A stretch of DNA of 64,000 nucleotides, from positions 122,923,465 through 122,987,464 of the forward strand of contig OZ020592.1 in the NCBI GenBank assembly GCA_963971535.1. The letters are read 5' to 3'. Below the pieces are notes generated by a model, which saw nothing but the letters and a program-made list of their open reading frames with translations, did not search any database and was not told the DNA's origin. Positions 1-12,395 of the stretch are shown in pieces. The position numbers were made by a program, and so were the translations under genes. Each line of letters opens with the position of its first letter. Within the stretch, counting starts at the first letter, position 1. This DNA comes from Notolepis coatsorum. Lineage: Eukaryota > Chordata > Actinopteri > Aulopiformes > Paralepididae.

Positions 1-212
1 TTTTTTTAATAGCTATTTTTTTGGCATCCTCTGTTATTTTACTTTATTTTACTTGTATTTTATTAATGAGGTTGGAACATCGCAGTAGTCGCCCCTTGGT
101 GTAAACTCAGTCAAACCCTAAGTTAAATGGGCACTTCACCAAAAAACAATGCTGATTTATTTTGCACATAATCTCACACACATCAAACAGTTTGATGTGT
201 GTAAACAGTTAT

Positions 213-400
213 GGCCACCAGTGATGTCATCTGGGACATTTAATCCCTGTGTTGTGTTAATTACAGCTCCATGAAATTAGTTAGTAGTTAGTAGTTGACA
301 AAATAGCAATACCTCGTCTTGTAGGGACTGCAATAATTTTATGGAGCTGTAATTAACACAACACAAGGATGCAATGTCCTCAATGACATCACTGGTGGCC
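213..400. repeat. MITE-like inverted repeat
   Basis: Two arms of about 60 bases (213-272 and 341-400) are reverse complements with only a handful of mismatches, separated by a 68-base loop. No ORF lies inside. The structure fits a non-autonomous palindromic DNA transposon, but no target duplication was identified, so the superfamily is unknown. A small perfect hairpin (about 175-201) lies just upstream. Confidence 0.6.
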
Positions 401-774
401 AAAGAAGGAATGTTCCATCAACAGCTTGTTATTTTTATTTAATATAGATTTTTTTATGTGAAGCAATGTAGACCATTCATGTCACAAACTCACTTACTCG
501 CTCACACATAAACTCAGTCAGTCAGTCAGTCACCCTGCCTCGAGTAGCGGCCACCTTATCCCAGTATTTCCAATAATAATAAACATTATTTCTATAGCAC
601 CTTTCATACTAGAATTGCAGCCCAAGGTGGTTGTGTGCTGATAAAACAAGATGCTTCATAAACCTGCTGTACCGTCCGCTGTACCGTCCGAGTAAATGAC
701 ACCCGTTAGTCCATCAGCCTCTCTAATTCCGTCAGTCACAAATCACTCTGGTCCCTCACAGCAAACCCTGGGCA

Positions 775-1106
<332 letters not shown>

Positions 1107-1193
1107 GACTGTACCTGTATGTATGTGTCAACTTCTCTGTCTCTCTTGCCTGTCTCCTAATCTCTCTTTTTATCGTGCTCATCATCTATCCTA

Positions 1194-1195
<2 letters not shown>

Positions 1196-1266
<71 letters not shown>
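1196..1266. repeat. (TC)n microsatellite
   Basis: Pure TC dinucleotide run of about 70 bases, followed by imperfect pyrimidine-rich sequence. Confidence 0.97.
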
Positions 1267-1268
<2 letters not shown>

Positions 1269-1416
1269 TCCCTCTCTTTTTCTCTCTTTCACTCTTTCTC
1301 AGCAGAAATGGAGACAGGCATAAAACGAGCATACAATTTACAGAATAAAAGTGGTGCAATAAAATACCTCTCATTTGCAATGAAATAGCTCATTTACAGA
1401 ACAATAATCATAATGG

Positions 1417-2209
1417 ATGATAACAATATTCACCTCCATAGCCATGAAGTGCTTTGAGAAGCTTGTGAAGGGCTACATCTGTTCTTCCCTCCCCAGACTC
1501 AGTCGTAAAAAAGACGAAGCAGCGCCTCTACCACCTGAGACAGTTAAGGAAGTTCAGAGTATCTGGGAAGATACTCCAGTCCTTCTACTCCGGAGCTGTA
1601 GAGAGCATCTTGACTGGAAACATCACTGCCTGGTATGGCAACAGCACGGCACAGGACAAGAAGGCCCTACAGAGAGTGGTGCGCTCAGCCGAGCGTACCA
1701 CGGGTATTGCACTACCAACCCTGCAGGTCCTATACAACAAGAGGTGCAAATCCAGAGCCTGCAGGATAATGAAAGACCCTCACCACCCCAACAACAGCCT
1801 GTTCATGCTGCTGAGGTCAGGCAGACGCCTGCGAACACCAGCTACTAGGACAGAGAGACTTAGGCTCAGCTTCTTCCCACAGGCCATCAGAGCCTTGAAC
1901 ACTGAACTCTCCACGCACAAGCACACATGAGCACACACACAACACACATACTGTACATGCTCACACACTAGCAGCCACTTTAACATGAGCACACACACAC
2001 TCATGCTGCACACGCTCACACTATGGACACTTTACAGAAGGAAAGATCACTTTAAGAATAGTATAGCTTGAGATTGTATAATATAGCATTGTATAGCAGT
2101 GTACATAAAGACCCAATGCCTCATCCGTAGCTAACAGTGTACTGCACTGCCACAGGACCTGTGGCATGCTCTGTAAATAGCTCTTGTACAGATACCGATA
2201 TGCCTAGTT
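1417..2209 (+). mobile_element. 3' end of an L2-like LINE (ORF2 C-terminus plus 3' UTR)
   Basis: Two overlapping frames (1417-1848 and 1610-1930) encode the post-reverse-transcriptase region of a non-LTR retrotransposon, including ESILTGNITAWYGNSTAQDKKALQRVV-type sequence (split here across a frameshift) and the closing SFFPQAIRALN motif. The same segment occurs on the minus strand at 22612-23100. The copy is strongly 5'-truncated and frameshifted, so it encodes no working protein. CA-rich 3' UTR sequence follows to about 2209. Assignment to the CR1/L2 group rests on motif recognition only. Confidence 0.75.
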
Positions 2210-2490
2210 TAAGTTTCAAGTTTCTTTAATAGTTGTCATACAGAAGTACAGAATACTTTTATACAAAATGCTTCTTACTGTTACGCTCCAGAGACTGTGC
2301 TAGACAAGATAAGTATGAAATAAAATAGTATAGCATGTAAAATAGAAGTAAAAATAGAGGTCACAGTGTTCAGTATAGACATATGTACAATGTTCGATGC
2401 AGAATAGAAGTAACTGAGTTACCATACAATATACAATATACTATGCAATGTACTAATAGTGCAAAGCAGAAATGGGATGAGGTACAATTT
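2210..2490 (-). mobile_element. LINE 3' tail fragment
   Basis: The left edge reads, on the minus strand, as a tail containing AATAAAG/ATTAAAG followed by AAACTTGAA, as at the plus-strand LINE end near 8470-8497. A second partial copy lies at 40158-40260. Noncoding. Confidence 0.55.
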
Positions 2491-2598
2491 ACTTTACTTT
2501 ACTTTACTTTGTTTACTTGTTTATTACACTATGTCGCTCTATTGGTTGGACTCTTATATTATTACTTGTATTATGCACATCGTATCTTGTATCTTGTT

Positions 2599-5465
2599 TT
2601 ATTTTAATTTTTTTTATATATATTTATTTTTTATAATTTTTTAAACATACACATAAACATAACAACATAAAATTAGATATAGAAGCATTAATTAACAGTA
2701 CACATCCAATGAAATCACCATTTAAATAAATGTATTATACGAGATATACAACTAATACTTGCTATCTAATACCCTACACACATATGCTCTCGCTCGCTCC
2801 CCCCCCCCCCCCCGGACCCCCACTTGGATAATCCATCCATTATCATTCGCTCCTAACCAGGCACTACAATTCATATGCTATCTTTTATTCTCTCCACCAC
2901 TTCTAACCACATTGCAATTTTGGATTCACTGACACCTAAAATTCTTGCTGTAGATATTTCTAGATAAATCACATCGAGATATGTAAGAATCCAAACCTTC
3001 CGACACATTTTTTCCGGTTGAAACCATCGTGATGCTATCAGCTTTTTAGCCGCTGTGATACCAGATAAAACGAATCTCTTTAGCTGTATAGGGACTGCAA
3101 ACTCAAAAACATCATTCAACAGCAATACAGAGGGGTGTACAGGTATATTCAGAATTAAGAAATTTGATAATTGCTGGGACACTTCTTTCCAGAATATCTT
3201 AACTGGTGGGCAATCCCAGTACATGTGCATACATGTACCCTCATCCCCATTTGTACATAAGGAGCATCTGGAGTCTTGTTTAAGTCCCATTTTGTTCAAT
3301 CTTATAGGAGTCAGGTATGTCCTATGAATATAGTTAAGATTAATTTGTTGATGGTCCGGGTTACGTGACGCAAGTCGAACGTTTGCCCAGGCTTCTTGCC
3401 AATCAAAATTTATTTCCAGGTCTGGTATATCCCTCCTCCAGACTGAGTCTAGGGGGAGGATTTCATACGAGGACGTTAGTAATTGATGATAAAAATCTGA
3501 TACAAAACATCTCGATGTCTCTCTTTCATAGAAGAATTTGTGGTATCTGTGGTGTTCAATTGGTATCCTTAATGGGACTCCATGAGCCTTCAAACATGCC
3601 AATAACTGTGCGTAAAAATAATATGTGGAACTGGTGAGATACAATTTTTTATGTATGCCTTCATATCTACAAAAACCCTGTTTGTTGAAAACATCTCCTA
3701 ATGTGTGTATGCCCTGCTTTTCCCATTTAGGGTATCTTATAGGTCGTTTTCCAATCAGGAGTGCATTGTTATTGAATAGGGGAGTATGACTATGCCATTT
3801 ATGTGAGTTAGAATATTTTTTTTGTGTTTCACGCCATATCCGGATCGCATGAGTAATAATGGGGCCAAATTTAAATTCGCATTGCTTAATTGATAATATG
3901 GTGTATACTATGTCCTGCAGTCTATGTGGTGCTACTATATTTACTTCAAAATTTCTCCAGGATACTGATGCTTGGGAATCAAACCAGGTTGTCAGTGGTC
4001 TTAAAGTGTACGCCTTAAAATAGTGGTAAAAATCTGGAAATGCCATACCTCCGTCGGCTTTGTTTCTCTGTGCGGTGGATCTTTTTATACGTGGTGGTTT
4101 GTTATTCCAAATAAATTTGTATGCGGTAGAGTGTAATTTTTTCCAGTAACCATCTGGAGGGGGTAACGGTAGCATTGAGCTAATGAAATTGATTCTAGGT
4201 AGGACATCCATCTTAACTATTGATACCCGTGCCTGTACTGAGTTTGAGTACTGAGTATTTGATCTTATCTTGGATTTTTATGTAATTGTACTTCACCGTT
4301 TGGCTTATAGTAGGGAATACTTCAACTCCCAAACATCTAAAGTGTTTAACCATTGGTATTTCTTCTGGAAGGAGTATATTTTTTGCAGGGGCATTAAGTG
4401 GAAGGAAAGCCGACTTTGGCCAATTTATCCTAAATCCCGATAGATTGCCAAATTCCTCAATCAACTTGAGAAGATGAGGCATTGCGGTGTTAGGGTTTTG
4501 CATGAACAGTATTACGTTGTCCGCATATAAACAAATTTTATGTTGTGTGCCCTTGATTGCGATTGGTTCTATGGATTGGGATTGTCTTATATATTGTGCT
4601 AAAGGCTCTAATGATGAATCGAATAGTCCGGGACTAAGAGGGCAATCCTGTCTAGAAGAGCGTGATACCGGAAAGATTTCGGAGGTGATTATACCTGTTG
4701 TAATCATGGCCGATGGGTCTTTGTATAATACTTTAATCATATCGATAAATCCTTTTCCTAACCCCATCTTTTCTAATACTGCCCATAGATAAGACCATTC
4801 CAACCTATCAAAAGCTTTCATCGCATCCAGGGACAGCATCGCCTTAGGTGTGGTGTCATCCTTGTTCGCATCTAGTACGTGTAGTAATCGTCTTATATTA
4901 TCCGTGATCAAGCGGCCTCTTATGAAGCCAGTCTGATCCGGATGAACTAAAGACGTCATATGCTTTTGAAGTCTGATGGCTAATACCTTAGAGTACAGCT
5001 TGATATCGGTTCCGAGGAGGCTTAAGGGTCTATAACTACCGCAATCGGTGGGGTCTTTGTCTGTTTTAAGGAGGACTGTTATGAGTGCAATATTGTCGTT
5101 CTAATGGAAGTTCCCCTCCTTGATTGAGTATAAAATCATATTAAGTAATAGGGCTCCAATTACGTCCCAACATGAGAGGTACATTTCTGGTGGGATACCG
5201 TCTCTTCCAGGAGCCCTACCACTTTGCATTTCAGATATGGCCTCCCTAAGTTCATCTAGTGTGATGGGTGTTTCTAACTGTTTAGCGTCATCCTCTGATA
5301 GTTTAGGGAGGTTAATTTGATTTAGATATGTCCATTTTGTTTTGATCGAAGGTCGTTTCTGATTTATACAAGTTGGAGTAGAACTCTTTGAATGTCTCGT
5401 TGATTTTTTTAGGGTCTGTAACAAGTCCTTGTTGTGCTTTAATGGTAGTTATATCTGCAAATCTT
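2599..5465 (-). mobile_element. 5'-truncated Tx1-type L1 LINE (copy A)
   Basis: The minus-strand element is flanked by a perfect 17-base direct repeat (2582-2598 and 5466-5482), which is a target-site duplication. Its 3' end (left side) has an A-rich tail seen as T-rich plus-strand sequence at about 2599-2645. Its 5' end stops inside ORF2 upstream of the reverse transcriptase. A run of C (about 2799-2813) lies in the 3' UTR. It is closely related to copy B at 17145-21676. Confidence 0.88.
2871..5424 (-). pseudogene. Tx1-type LINE ORF2, reverse transcriptase to C-terminus, broken
   Basis: Three consecutive minus-strand frames (5424-5101, 4959-4213, 4211-2871) together cover the pre-RT linker, the reverse transcriptase and the C-terminal domain of an L1-like ORF2. 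Visible motifs are GRAPGRDGIPPEMYLS, SLDAMKAFDRLEW with the first catalytic Asp, and a damaged active-site box: YADNVILF instead of YADD. The QGCPLSP box is also altered to QDCPLSP. A CCHC-type motif (CSLC then H and C within the next 20 residues) lies near the C-terminus. Frame breaks near 5100 and 4212 and the missing endonuclease make it inactive. Confidence 0.88.
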
Positions 5466-6074
5466 GTATCTTGTATCTTGTTGTAACAACCTGGACCCCC
5501 TGCAATTTGCATACAGCCCCAACAGGTCCACGGAGGATGCCATAGCCCATGTGCTGCACACAGCAGCATCACACCTGGACAAGAGGCAGGGGAACTATGT
5601 GAGAATGCTATTCATCGACTACAGTTCAGCATTCAACACCATAGTCCCCTCCAAGCTCGTAGCCAAGCTCAGAGACCTGGGCTTGAACTACGACATCTGC
5701 CAGTGGGTCTTGGACTTCCTGACGGGAAGACCCCAGGTGGTGAGAGTATAGTAGATAAGAGCTGTCTTTAGCTCATTGTTTAAAGGAGACGTCAGAACAC
5801 AGGACTTAATTGTAACAGCCGCGGATGACTCATGTTTATTGCATCAAACAACACAACCCAGAAAATCCTAAAGTCCAAAACTAGCATCCTCTCTTTTATA
5901 CTGCCTATGACGACATAACCTACGTCAGACCTACGTGTTTAAATTGTTTACCAAAATTGGCACACAAAGTGTGTGCAAAGGACTCTATGCTGGTGTATGT
6001 TTGTGTGTGAGTTCACGTGTGTGTGTGTGTGCTCGTGTATTTGCGTGCGTGTATAAAGGTGTGTGTGCTGGCGC

Positions 6075-6915
6075 CAGGGCCGGACTGGGGAAATAATTCA
6101 TACCGGGAGATATAGCGCGAAATATAGCCCCAATCTGGCCACTTTTTAAGCGGGGGGTCTGGGGGTCCCCCACCAGGACATTTTTTGTTACAAATACTTA
6201 ATTTCCTGCATTCTGGTGAATTTTAGTGCATGTGAATCACAAACTAATGAGCCAACAATTGCTTAGTACAATGTACTGTTATGGACCTCAGATAAAACTG
6301 TTGTGGCACTAGCAATGCTACTCTCTCCACCTTCAAAAAGAAAAAAGCAAGAGGACAACATATTTTTCTATTTACTATTATAATACAGTTAACCACTCTC
6401 TCCTGTAAGGGCCTTTCTTTTTCTTTGTTTTATCCCTCTCTCCTCCACCCTTTCTCTTTCTTCCACTGTCCATCTTGACATCAACGTTAATTGACTTTCG
6501 CTCTACTGTATCTCTCCCGAGTCCCTCACTACCTGGCTCACTGCCTGGCTGTTATTCTGCATCTGAGTGCCGTCTGCCATTCCATTCGCCGCCTCCGCTG
6601 TCAATCAGTTGTATCGCCTGGTCCCGCCTCCACCAATCACAAGCGGCAGCACGGCTCCATTGTGTGTGTGTGATCCGCGTGAGGGAGAGTCAGATAGTTC
6701 TCCAACTCTGTCACAGACACTGAAATCCTGGTTGTTCCCCACCCACCTAGGTTATCTAACTATCAATGGCCTGGCAAAAAAAAAGAAAAAAATAATAATA
6801 AAAAAAATAAAATTTATTAATTTCCTTTTTTTTTTATATAATATTTTTTTTTAAATCTGTGCAGGCCAGGCCACCGGGAAAACTCCCGGTGCTCCCGATG
6901 GCCAGTCCGGGCCTG
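6075..6915. mobile_element. hAT-type non-autonomous element
   Basis: The termini are inverted repeats, left CAGGGCCGGACTGG and right (reverse complement) CAGGCCCGGACTGG. They are flanked by a perfect 8-base duplication GCTGGCGC (6067-6074 and 6916-6923). An 8-bp duplication with CAGGG-like ends is diagnostic of the hAT superfamily. The 841-bp body has only short frames without transposase motifs. Confidence 0.88.
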
Positions 6916-7158
6916 GCTGGCGCTAATGTTATGTAATATATCCTTCTATTGTGTAGTTTATCAAATCCTTACTCCACCTTGAGACTGACTGTCTCCTCTT
7001 AGTGATTGCACCTTAGTTCACACAACAGTGGGTCCATTTACTTAAATATAGCATAGTTCATAATTATAGCCCTACAGTATTACAGTATCCTATAGGCCTC
7101 CCTCTGTTCTTACATATAGCTGATCAGAGGCTTACCGGCATATGGTGCAAAAGACCGT

Positions 7159-7500
7159 ATGTCAACGTGTGAGTGTGTACGTGTCAACGTGTGTGTGTGT
7201 GTCAATGTGTGTGTGTGTGTGTGTCTATGTATGTGTGTGTGTGTCTATGTGTGTGTCTATGTGTGTGTGTGTGTCTATGTGTGTGTGTGTGTGTGTGTGT
7301 CTTACTGGCGTCTAATGTCTCTCTGATATTTCCTGTTAATTAAAGGCCACCTTACATAACTGGTCAAAGTATGTATAACGTGTATGTGTGTGCATGTGTG
7401 TCAATGTGTGCGTGTGTGTCTATGTGTGTGTCTATGTGTGTGTGTCTATGTGTGTGTGTGTGTGTCTATGTGTGTGTGTGTATGTGAGTGTACACATGTG
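7159..7500. repeat. (GT)n / TCTATGTG microsatellite cluster
   Basis: Two blocks of GT repeats (about 7159-7301 and 7384-7500), with interspersed TCTATGTG and TCAATGTG variants, are separated by about 80 bases of unique sequence. Confidence 0.9.
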
Positions 7501-8497
7501 TGTAAGGGTCATTATGACCGGAGCTCAGTGTTCCTGTCATTTCCAAAGCACTTCCTGCCTTGCTCTCATCGCCAGTGAGAGCAACATTTATTAAATATAT
7601 TACATATATATATAAGCATTTTAAAGTGTATTTTCCACTACAAGAGCAGGCAACTGCACCTCCTAATCCATCACCCTCAACACAGGGGCCCCCCAGGGCT
7701 GTGTTCTGAGTCCCCTCCTCTAGTCGCTGTACAGTACACACATGACTGTGTGGCACAGCGGAACAACAACACAATCATCAAATTTGCTGACGACACAGTA
7801 GTGGTGGGCCTGATCTCTGCAAACGACGAGAGGGCCTACCTGGAAGAGGTAGAGGATCTGGTGCGGTGGTGTCAGGAGAACTGCCTCTCCCTGAACATCA
7901 GCAAAACAAAATAAATTATTGTGGACTTTAGGAGGTCAGGGGCCAGGGACTACAGCCCCCTCAGCATCAATGGGGCACCGGTCGAGAGAGTGAACAGTTT
8001 TAAGTACCTCGGAGTCCACATATCCGAGGACTTGACATGGACCACACACATTGACAGTGTAGTTAAGAAGGCACGGCAACGCCTCTACTTCCTTAGGCGC
8101 CTAAGGAAGTTCAAAGTGAGCCCGAAGATCCTTAAGAACTTCTACTCGTGCACAATAGAGAGCATCCTGACTGGTAACATCACCTCCTGGTTTGGGAATA
8201 GCACCGCACAAGACCGTAGCAGACTTCAGAGAGTGGTCCATTCAGCCGAACGCACAATTGAAGGTGGGCTTCCCACTCTCCTCACTGTTACCCTTTTTTT
8301 TACTCTGTATTATATATTGTATATATGTATAATTGTATATTGACTGAACACTTTTTGCTTACATACTTTTGACTTTCTGTTTTTATACTTTTTTATCTAT
8401 TTTTATCTAGCACACTCCCAGAGGCTCATACAGAAAAAACCATTTAATGGAAAAGTATTCTGTATTTTCTGACAACTAATAAAGAAACTTGAACTTG

Positions 8498-9038
8498 ATA
8501 ATTCATTAATATTGTTATGGATGATAATGAATTTTGCTTATCTATTACCTAAGGAAGGAGGCAACTGTTGCCAAGGAATGTTCTCCTTAAATCACTGCTC
8601 AGTGACATTCAGCCTCTTTCTATGCAAATCTTCTTTAATAGGGGTGTGTGGGAATGAACTGTGGCAGGGTGCTTTGTGAACCTGCATTGTTTGTTTGGGT
8701 TCCTCTAATATAAAATACGAATGTCAGCTGACAGTATATTGTTACACTCTGTCTCACATAAACAGACCTCTCTCCACGCTAGGTAATGCCTGTGCAGCAC
8801 AGGAGACATTTATAACCTGAGTGTAACGTTAACGTTGTTGTAACGTTAGCTCTAGCGTCGCTACCGTGGGAAACTGCAACACGTTGAAAGCGATGCACGG
8901 AGGGTTGAAGCAAATGCTTGGTCATATTGGTGGCGCTTCCTTGATGCACTGCACGTGTTGCATTTTGCAATATTCCATATTTTTTTGTGAAGAATCAATT
9001 GTTCAAGCGTTTGCTGCTGTTAGCTGTTCCAGGAAAAA
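8498..9038. other. Noncoding stretch, nothing recognised
   Basis: A/T-rich sequence with a cluster of AACGTTA motifs near 8825-8850. Only short frames are present and no repeat family was recognised. Confidence 0.5.
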
Positions 9039-9935
9039 GTATGACAACGCCTGCACTGTCGAGCATCATATGACAACGCCTGCACTGTCGAGCATCATAT
9101 GACAACGCATGCACTGTCGAGCATCATATGACAACGCATGCACTGTTGAGCATCATTCAAATTTCTCGGCACCCACATAAGCAATAACCTCAAATGGAAA
9201 ACCAACACAGACCACATCCACAAAAAAGCCAATCAAAGACTCTTCTTCTTCCGCCAGCTCAAAAAATACAGAGTCAGAAAACATCTCCTGCTCCGTTTCT
9301 ACCAGGCCATCATTCAAAGCATCCTCACCTTCTCCATAACAGTTTGGTACAGCAGTCTGGACACTCACTCCAAAAACAAACTCCAAAGAATAATCAATAA
9401 ATCCTCCAAAATAATCCGCACCCCCCTCCCATCTCTCGAATCACTCCACCGCCAAAGCACTATAAGAAGAGCTAGAAAAATTATCTCTGACCCCAATCAC
9501 CCAGCACACCACATCTTCCAGCTGCTGCGCTCCGGGAGGCGCTACAGATCCCTGACCACCAAAACATCCCGCTTTAAAAACAGCTTCTTCCCCACTGCCA
9601 TACGGACACTGAACTCCCTGTAACAACCCCCCCCCCCCGCAACCCCCCCTACCTCTGTTGCTATGGACATGGACATAAACCTTGATATTGTGGTCTTGTA
9701 ATTATGTATTTATGTATTTAACTGCATGTAGTATGTACGTATTGTAAGTGATGTTATATGTTCTATGTTCTATGTTGGAACAATGCTGTAACAATGCTGC
9801 ACTGAAAACAAATTCCACCAGCCTGGCTGGGTGGTCATTAAAGAATCTAATCTAATCTAATCTAATATGACAACGCCCGCACTGTCGAGCATCATATGAC
9901 AACGCCTGCACTGTCGAGCATCATATGACAACATT
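9039..9935. repeat. 29-bp tandem repeat split by a LINE insertion
   Basis: The unit TATGACAACGCCTGCACTG + TCGAGCATCA is repeated about four times at 9039-9157. After the LINE at 9158-9866 it resumes for about two and a half more copies at 9867-9935. The LINE therefore landed inside a pre-existing minisatellite. Confidence 0.85.
9158..9866 (+). mobile_element. 5'-truncated L2/CR1-type LINE with (TCTAA)n tail
   Basis: One plus-strand frame from about 9159 encodes FKFLGTHISNNLKW, then RLFFFRQLKKYRV, then a QSILTFSITVWY motif and finally SFFPTAIRTLNSL before a stop near 9622. This is the C-terminal part of a LINE ORF2, and the family differs from the other L2-like copies in this window. A poly-C stretch and a 3' UTR ending ATTAAAGAATCTAATCTAA follow. 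The simple tandem TCTAA tail is typical of CR1/L2-group retrotransposition. Confidence 0.82.
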
Positions 9936-10594
9936 AGTTTAACTTTCTTCTGGACCATCATCTTCTACAAGTTACCAAAGATGTTTCTTATAACTGGAGA
10001 AACGTGCCGTGGCTCCTCCTCTCGACATGATGCTGAAACTACTGGTTTGAGAGGGAAGGGCGGAGTGCACCGATGTGAAGGAAGGGTGCTCTGCATTTAC
10101 AACACAGGACAGAATGAGAGCTCTGTTGCTATGCACCAATGGACACAAATGCAGTCAATAGTACAGGGAGTTGGCCGACTGTCAACCGACACAGAGTGGT
10201 TACAATACCCCACTTATTTACCACTTAAACATAACAAACAAAGTATTCCGCAGACCTGCCTTCTTTTCAAGAATCACTCCTTTGTTTGTGATTCAACCCC
10301 CTCTGTGCATTGCAATGATTTCCATCAAATGGACACAGGGGTGGAGAGTGGCTTTTTACGACAAACAGAGAAGTTCTTTATGGAAAGAGCTTCAAACGCG
10401 ACCACTGTCAAAGAACAAAGAGCAGGGCCTGCTGTTTGAAGTTTGGCACGATCCCTCCTGCAGTAGAAAATGACAATGACCTTTCACTAAAAGCATCGAC
10501 TGAGCCAAGAGACAACAGCCCCTGTGTCTGTCCCTCTCTTTATCTCGGTCTGCCTCATAGAACTATAGCAAACCTGGAAGACATGTATAGGGTT
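9936..10594. other. Noncoding stretch, nothing recognised
   Basis: Two overlapping frames (9981-10439 and 10171-10473) show no domain, repeat-family or splice evidence. I do not call a gene. Confidence 0.4.
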
Positions 10595-10945
10595 GGCTAC
10601 CGTTCACATTGGAACCGATACCGGTACTATTTCCTGGAATTCGGTATCGGTACCTTTTTCCGGTAGTTAACTCTCTGTATTAAAAAAATAATAATTCAGT
10701 TGAAAAAAAAAGAAAGAAAAAAAGGCAAAACTTCTCAATTCCAACATTGTTAACTCTTTAAAACATGTTGTTATTTATTGTTGTAACGCACCATACAAAA
10801 TTAATCGCATGATCATGTATTCTATTTTTTTTATGTTTAAATAATATATATATATATATATATTTGTGGAAGAGGCTCCCTCTTGTCTAGTATATTACAC
10901 TCTTGTACTTTATACTAAACATTTAAAGGTACCGAAATTTGGTAC
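10595..10945. repeat. GGTACCGAT-type inverted-repeat fragment
   Basis: Short palindromic motifs (ACCGATACCGGTAC, GGTATCGGTACC, GGTACCGAAATTTGGTACC) sit at both edges of an A/T-rich core. A related pair of motifs recurs at about 24337-24400. This suggests a degraded DNA-transposon family, but the ends are not resolved. Confidence 0.35.
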
Positions 10946-12016
10946 CTGTTACGAGTGGTGGGGTAGTGAGGGAAGGCGATGAGAACTCAGTTTGCGGACA
11001 GGAATGGATGAGGCAGAGATGGCAGGGTAACATGTATATACAGACTTTACTAGACGACACATAAATAGACAGCCGTGCTGGCGCTAATACAAAACGAACT
11101 GAAGACACGATAAAACAAAGATGCACAAAAACGGAATACTAAATCTACTTACAACTCTTAATACAAAACAGCAAGGCAAGGGAGAGACGACAGGAGACAC
11201 GACGGGCAAAGGAACACAGAGGTAACTGGAGGTAACACGGAGGGATGACGCCACAACGGGAAGCAGACCTGAACCACCCTTAAATACCAAGGCTAATACT
11301 AATTGGAACCAGCTGGCGAACCAGTCCAAAACATAGAATAAACAACTAGACACAAAAGCATAATACAAAACAACACTAGCCAGGGGAACCACATCACACC
11401 AGGGAGATGTGACATCCCATTAATTATCCCATTAATTAAAGTAAACATATGAGTTAAGAAAGGTATAATCAAAGTTTGCACCATCTGCTGGTGACCACTA
11501 GAGGGTGGTATGAGACTGGAGGAAGGTAGGCCTCCAATGTTCCTTCTCCCCTCACAGCCCAACAGAGAGAAACAGGGACCCGGAGAGGGGAGCTGGACCC
11601 GGGGACCGAGTCCCGACGAGGGGGAGTGGGGACGGGAAAAAAGGCCCGGAGAGGGGAGGCGGGGAGAGAAACAGGAAGCCGGTCAGGGAGCCTGGAGCCA
11701 AGGACCGAGGGTAAGGACCCCGGAGCAGGATCCCGGACGAGGGACCCTCCAGCTGCAGGACTAGGGACCGGATCAGGAGAGCCGGAACGGAGGTGCGGCG
11801 GCGACGACCCCCGGAGCAGGATCCAACGTAGACCACGGCGAAGACCACGGCGAAGACCACGGCGAAGACCACGGCGAGGACCACGGCGAGGACCAGGGCG
11901 CCGATCATGGCGTAGGACTGGACCAGAGGGGAAGCCAGGACCAGAGGTAGAGGACCAATGTTACTCCTCCCATCACAGCCCAACCAAGGGCTGAGTATGG
12001 GATCGTTACAGGTAGT
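10946..12016. other. Unclassified repeat-like noncoding DNA
   Basis: The right half (about 11500-12000) is purine-rich and G-rich. It begins and ends with related segments containing TCCTTCTCCCCTCACAGCCC and TCCTCCCATCACAGCCC, suggesting an internal duplication. The Arg/Pro-rich frame across it is a product of a 12-bp repeat. Confidence 0.4.
11826..11905. repeat. 12-bp minisatellite
   Basis: The unit AGACCACGGCGA is repeated about six times, drifting to AGGACCACGGCG near the right end. It reads as Arg-Arg-Pro-Arg repeats in one frame. Confidence 0.85.
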
Positions 12017-12020
12017 CAAG

Positions 12021-12379
12021 TGTGGTATAATATAATGTCCTCATGTAAATATACTCCCCTCCCCTGTGTCCCCCTTACCTGTGCCCCCCCCCTCTCTGTG
12101 GAATAAGACATTCCCCTCCCCTTTCTCCCCAAACCTGTACCCCCCCCCCCAATTGACCTATCAAATGGGACCACACACCCCCCCCTTGTTGAACTATATA
12201 GGGCTCCTCCCGACCACAATCGAGGTCTTTTACCTGGGTCATTTCAGCTGATCACCTGGGGGAAGCCCTCAGCCATTCTCTCTATGTAATCTATCTGTTT
12301 GGTTAATAAACCTTTGTTATTATCCAAACCTCGGTTGACTGAGAACATTCTTCATCAGGATATCCACAAATATCCCACA
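12021..12379 (+). repeat. 5' LTR
   Basis: The LTR has TG...CA ends. It contains a TATATAG motif near 12195, an AATAAA signal near 12304 and several poly-C tracts. It matches 21856-22212 almost base for base. Confidence 0.88.
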
Positions 12380-12381
12380 AT

Positions 12382-12395
12382 TGGCGTCTACAAAC
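12382..12395 (+). promoter_or_regulatory. Primer-binding-site-like sequence
   Basis: TGGCGTCTACAAAC begins two bases after the 5' LTR. It starts TGG, as expected for pairing with a tRNA 3' CCA end. I could not assign the tRNA. A splice-donor-like AAAAGTGAGTATA lies downstream near 12450. Confidence 0.6.

Larger units (their letters stand above)
5749..7639. other. Insertion splitting the L2-like LINE
   Basis: This 1.9-kb block separates two halves of one LINE. It contains GT-rich sequence, a nested hAT MITE (6075-6915) and noncoding A/T-rich DNA. I could not find convincing terminal repeats or a target duplication at its edges, so its own class is undetermined. Confidence 0.6.
5483..8497 (+). 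mobile_element. L2-like LINE, interrupted by a 1.9-kb insertion
   Basis: The 5' block (about 5483-5748) encodes the RT segment from [17 protein letters not shown] to [16 protein letters not shown] and [12 protein letters not shown]. The 3' block resumes near 7640 with GAPQGCVLSPLL, the active-site FADDTVVVGL and the SFKYLGVHISEDLTW region, continuing to about 8300. A 3' tail ends with AATAAAGAAACTTGAACTTG near 8497. Stop codons occur inside both blocks (for example just after SPLL and near 7912). The two blocks align as one element cut at VVRV / RAGNCTS, so the intervening sequence is a later insertion. Confidence 0.8.

Noticed and set aside
9981-10439. 152-residue frame
   Set aside because: Contains no recognisable domain and overlaps another equally open frame; composition looks noncoding.
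11626-11994. Arg/Pro-rich 122-residue frame
   Set aside because: Generated by a 12-bp minisatellite in G/C-rich repeat DNA; low-complexity, no homology recognised.
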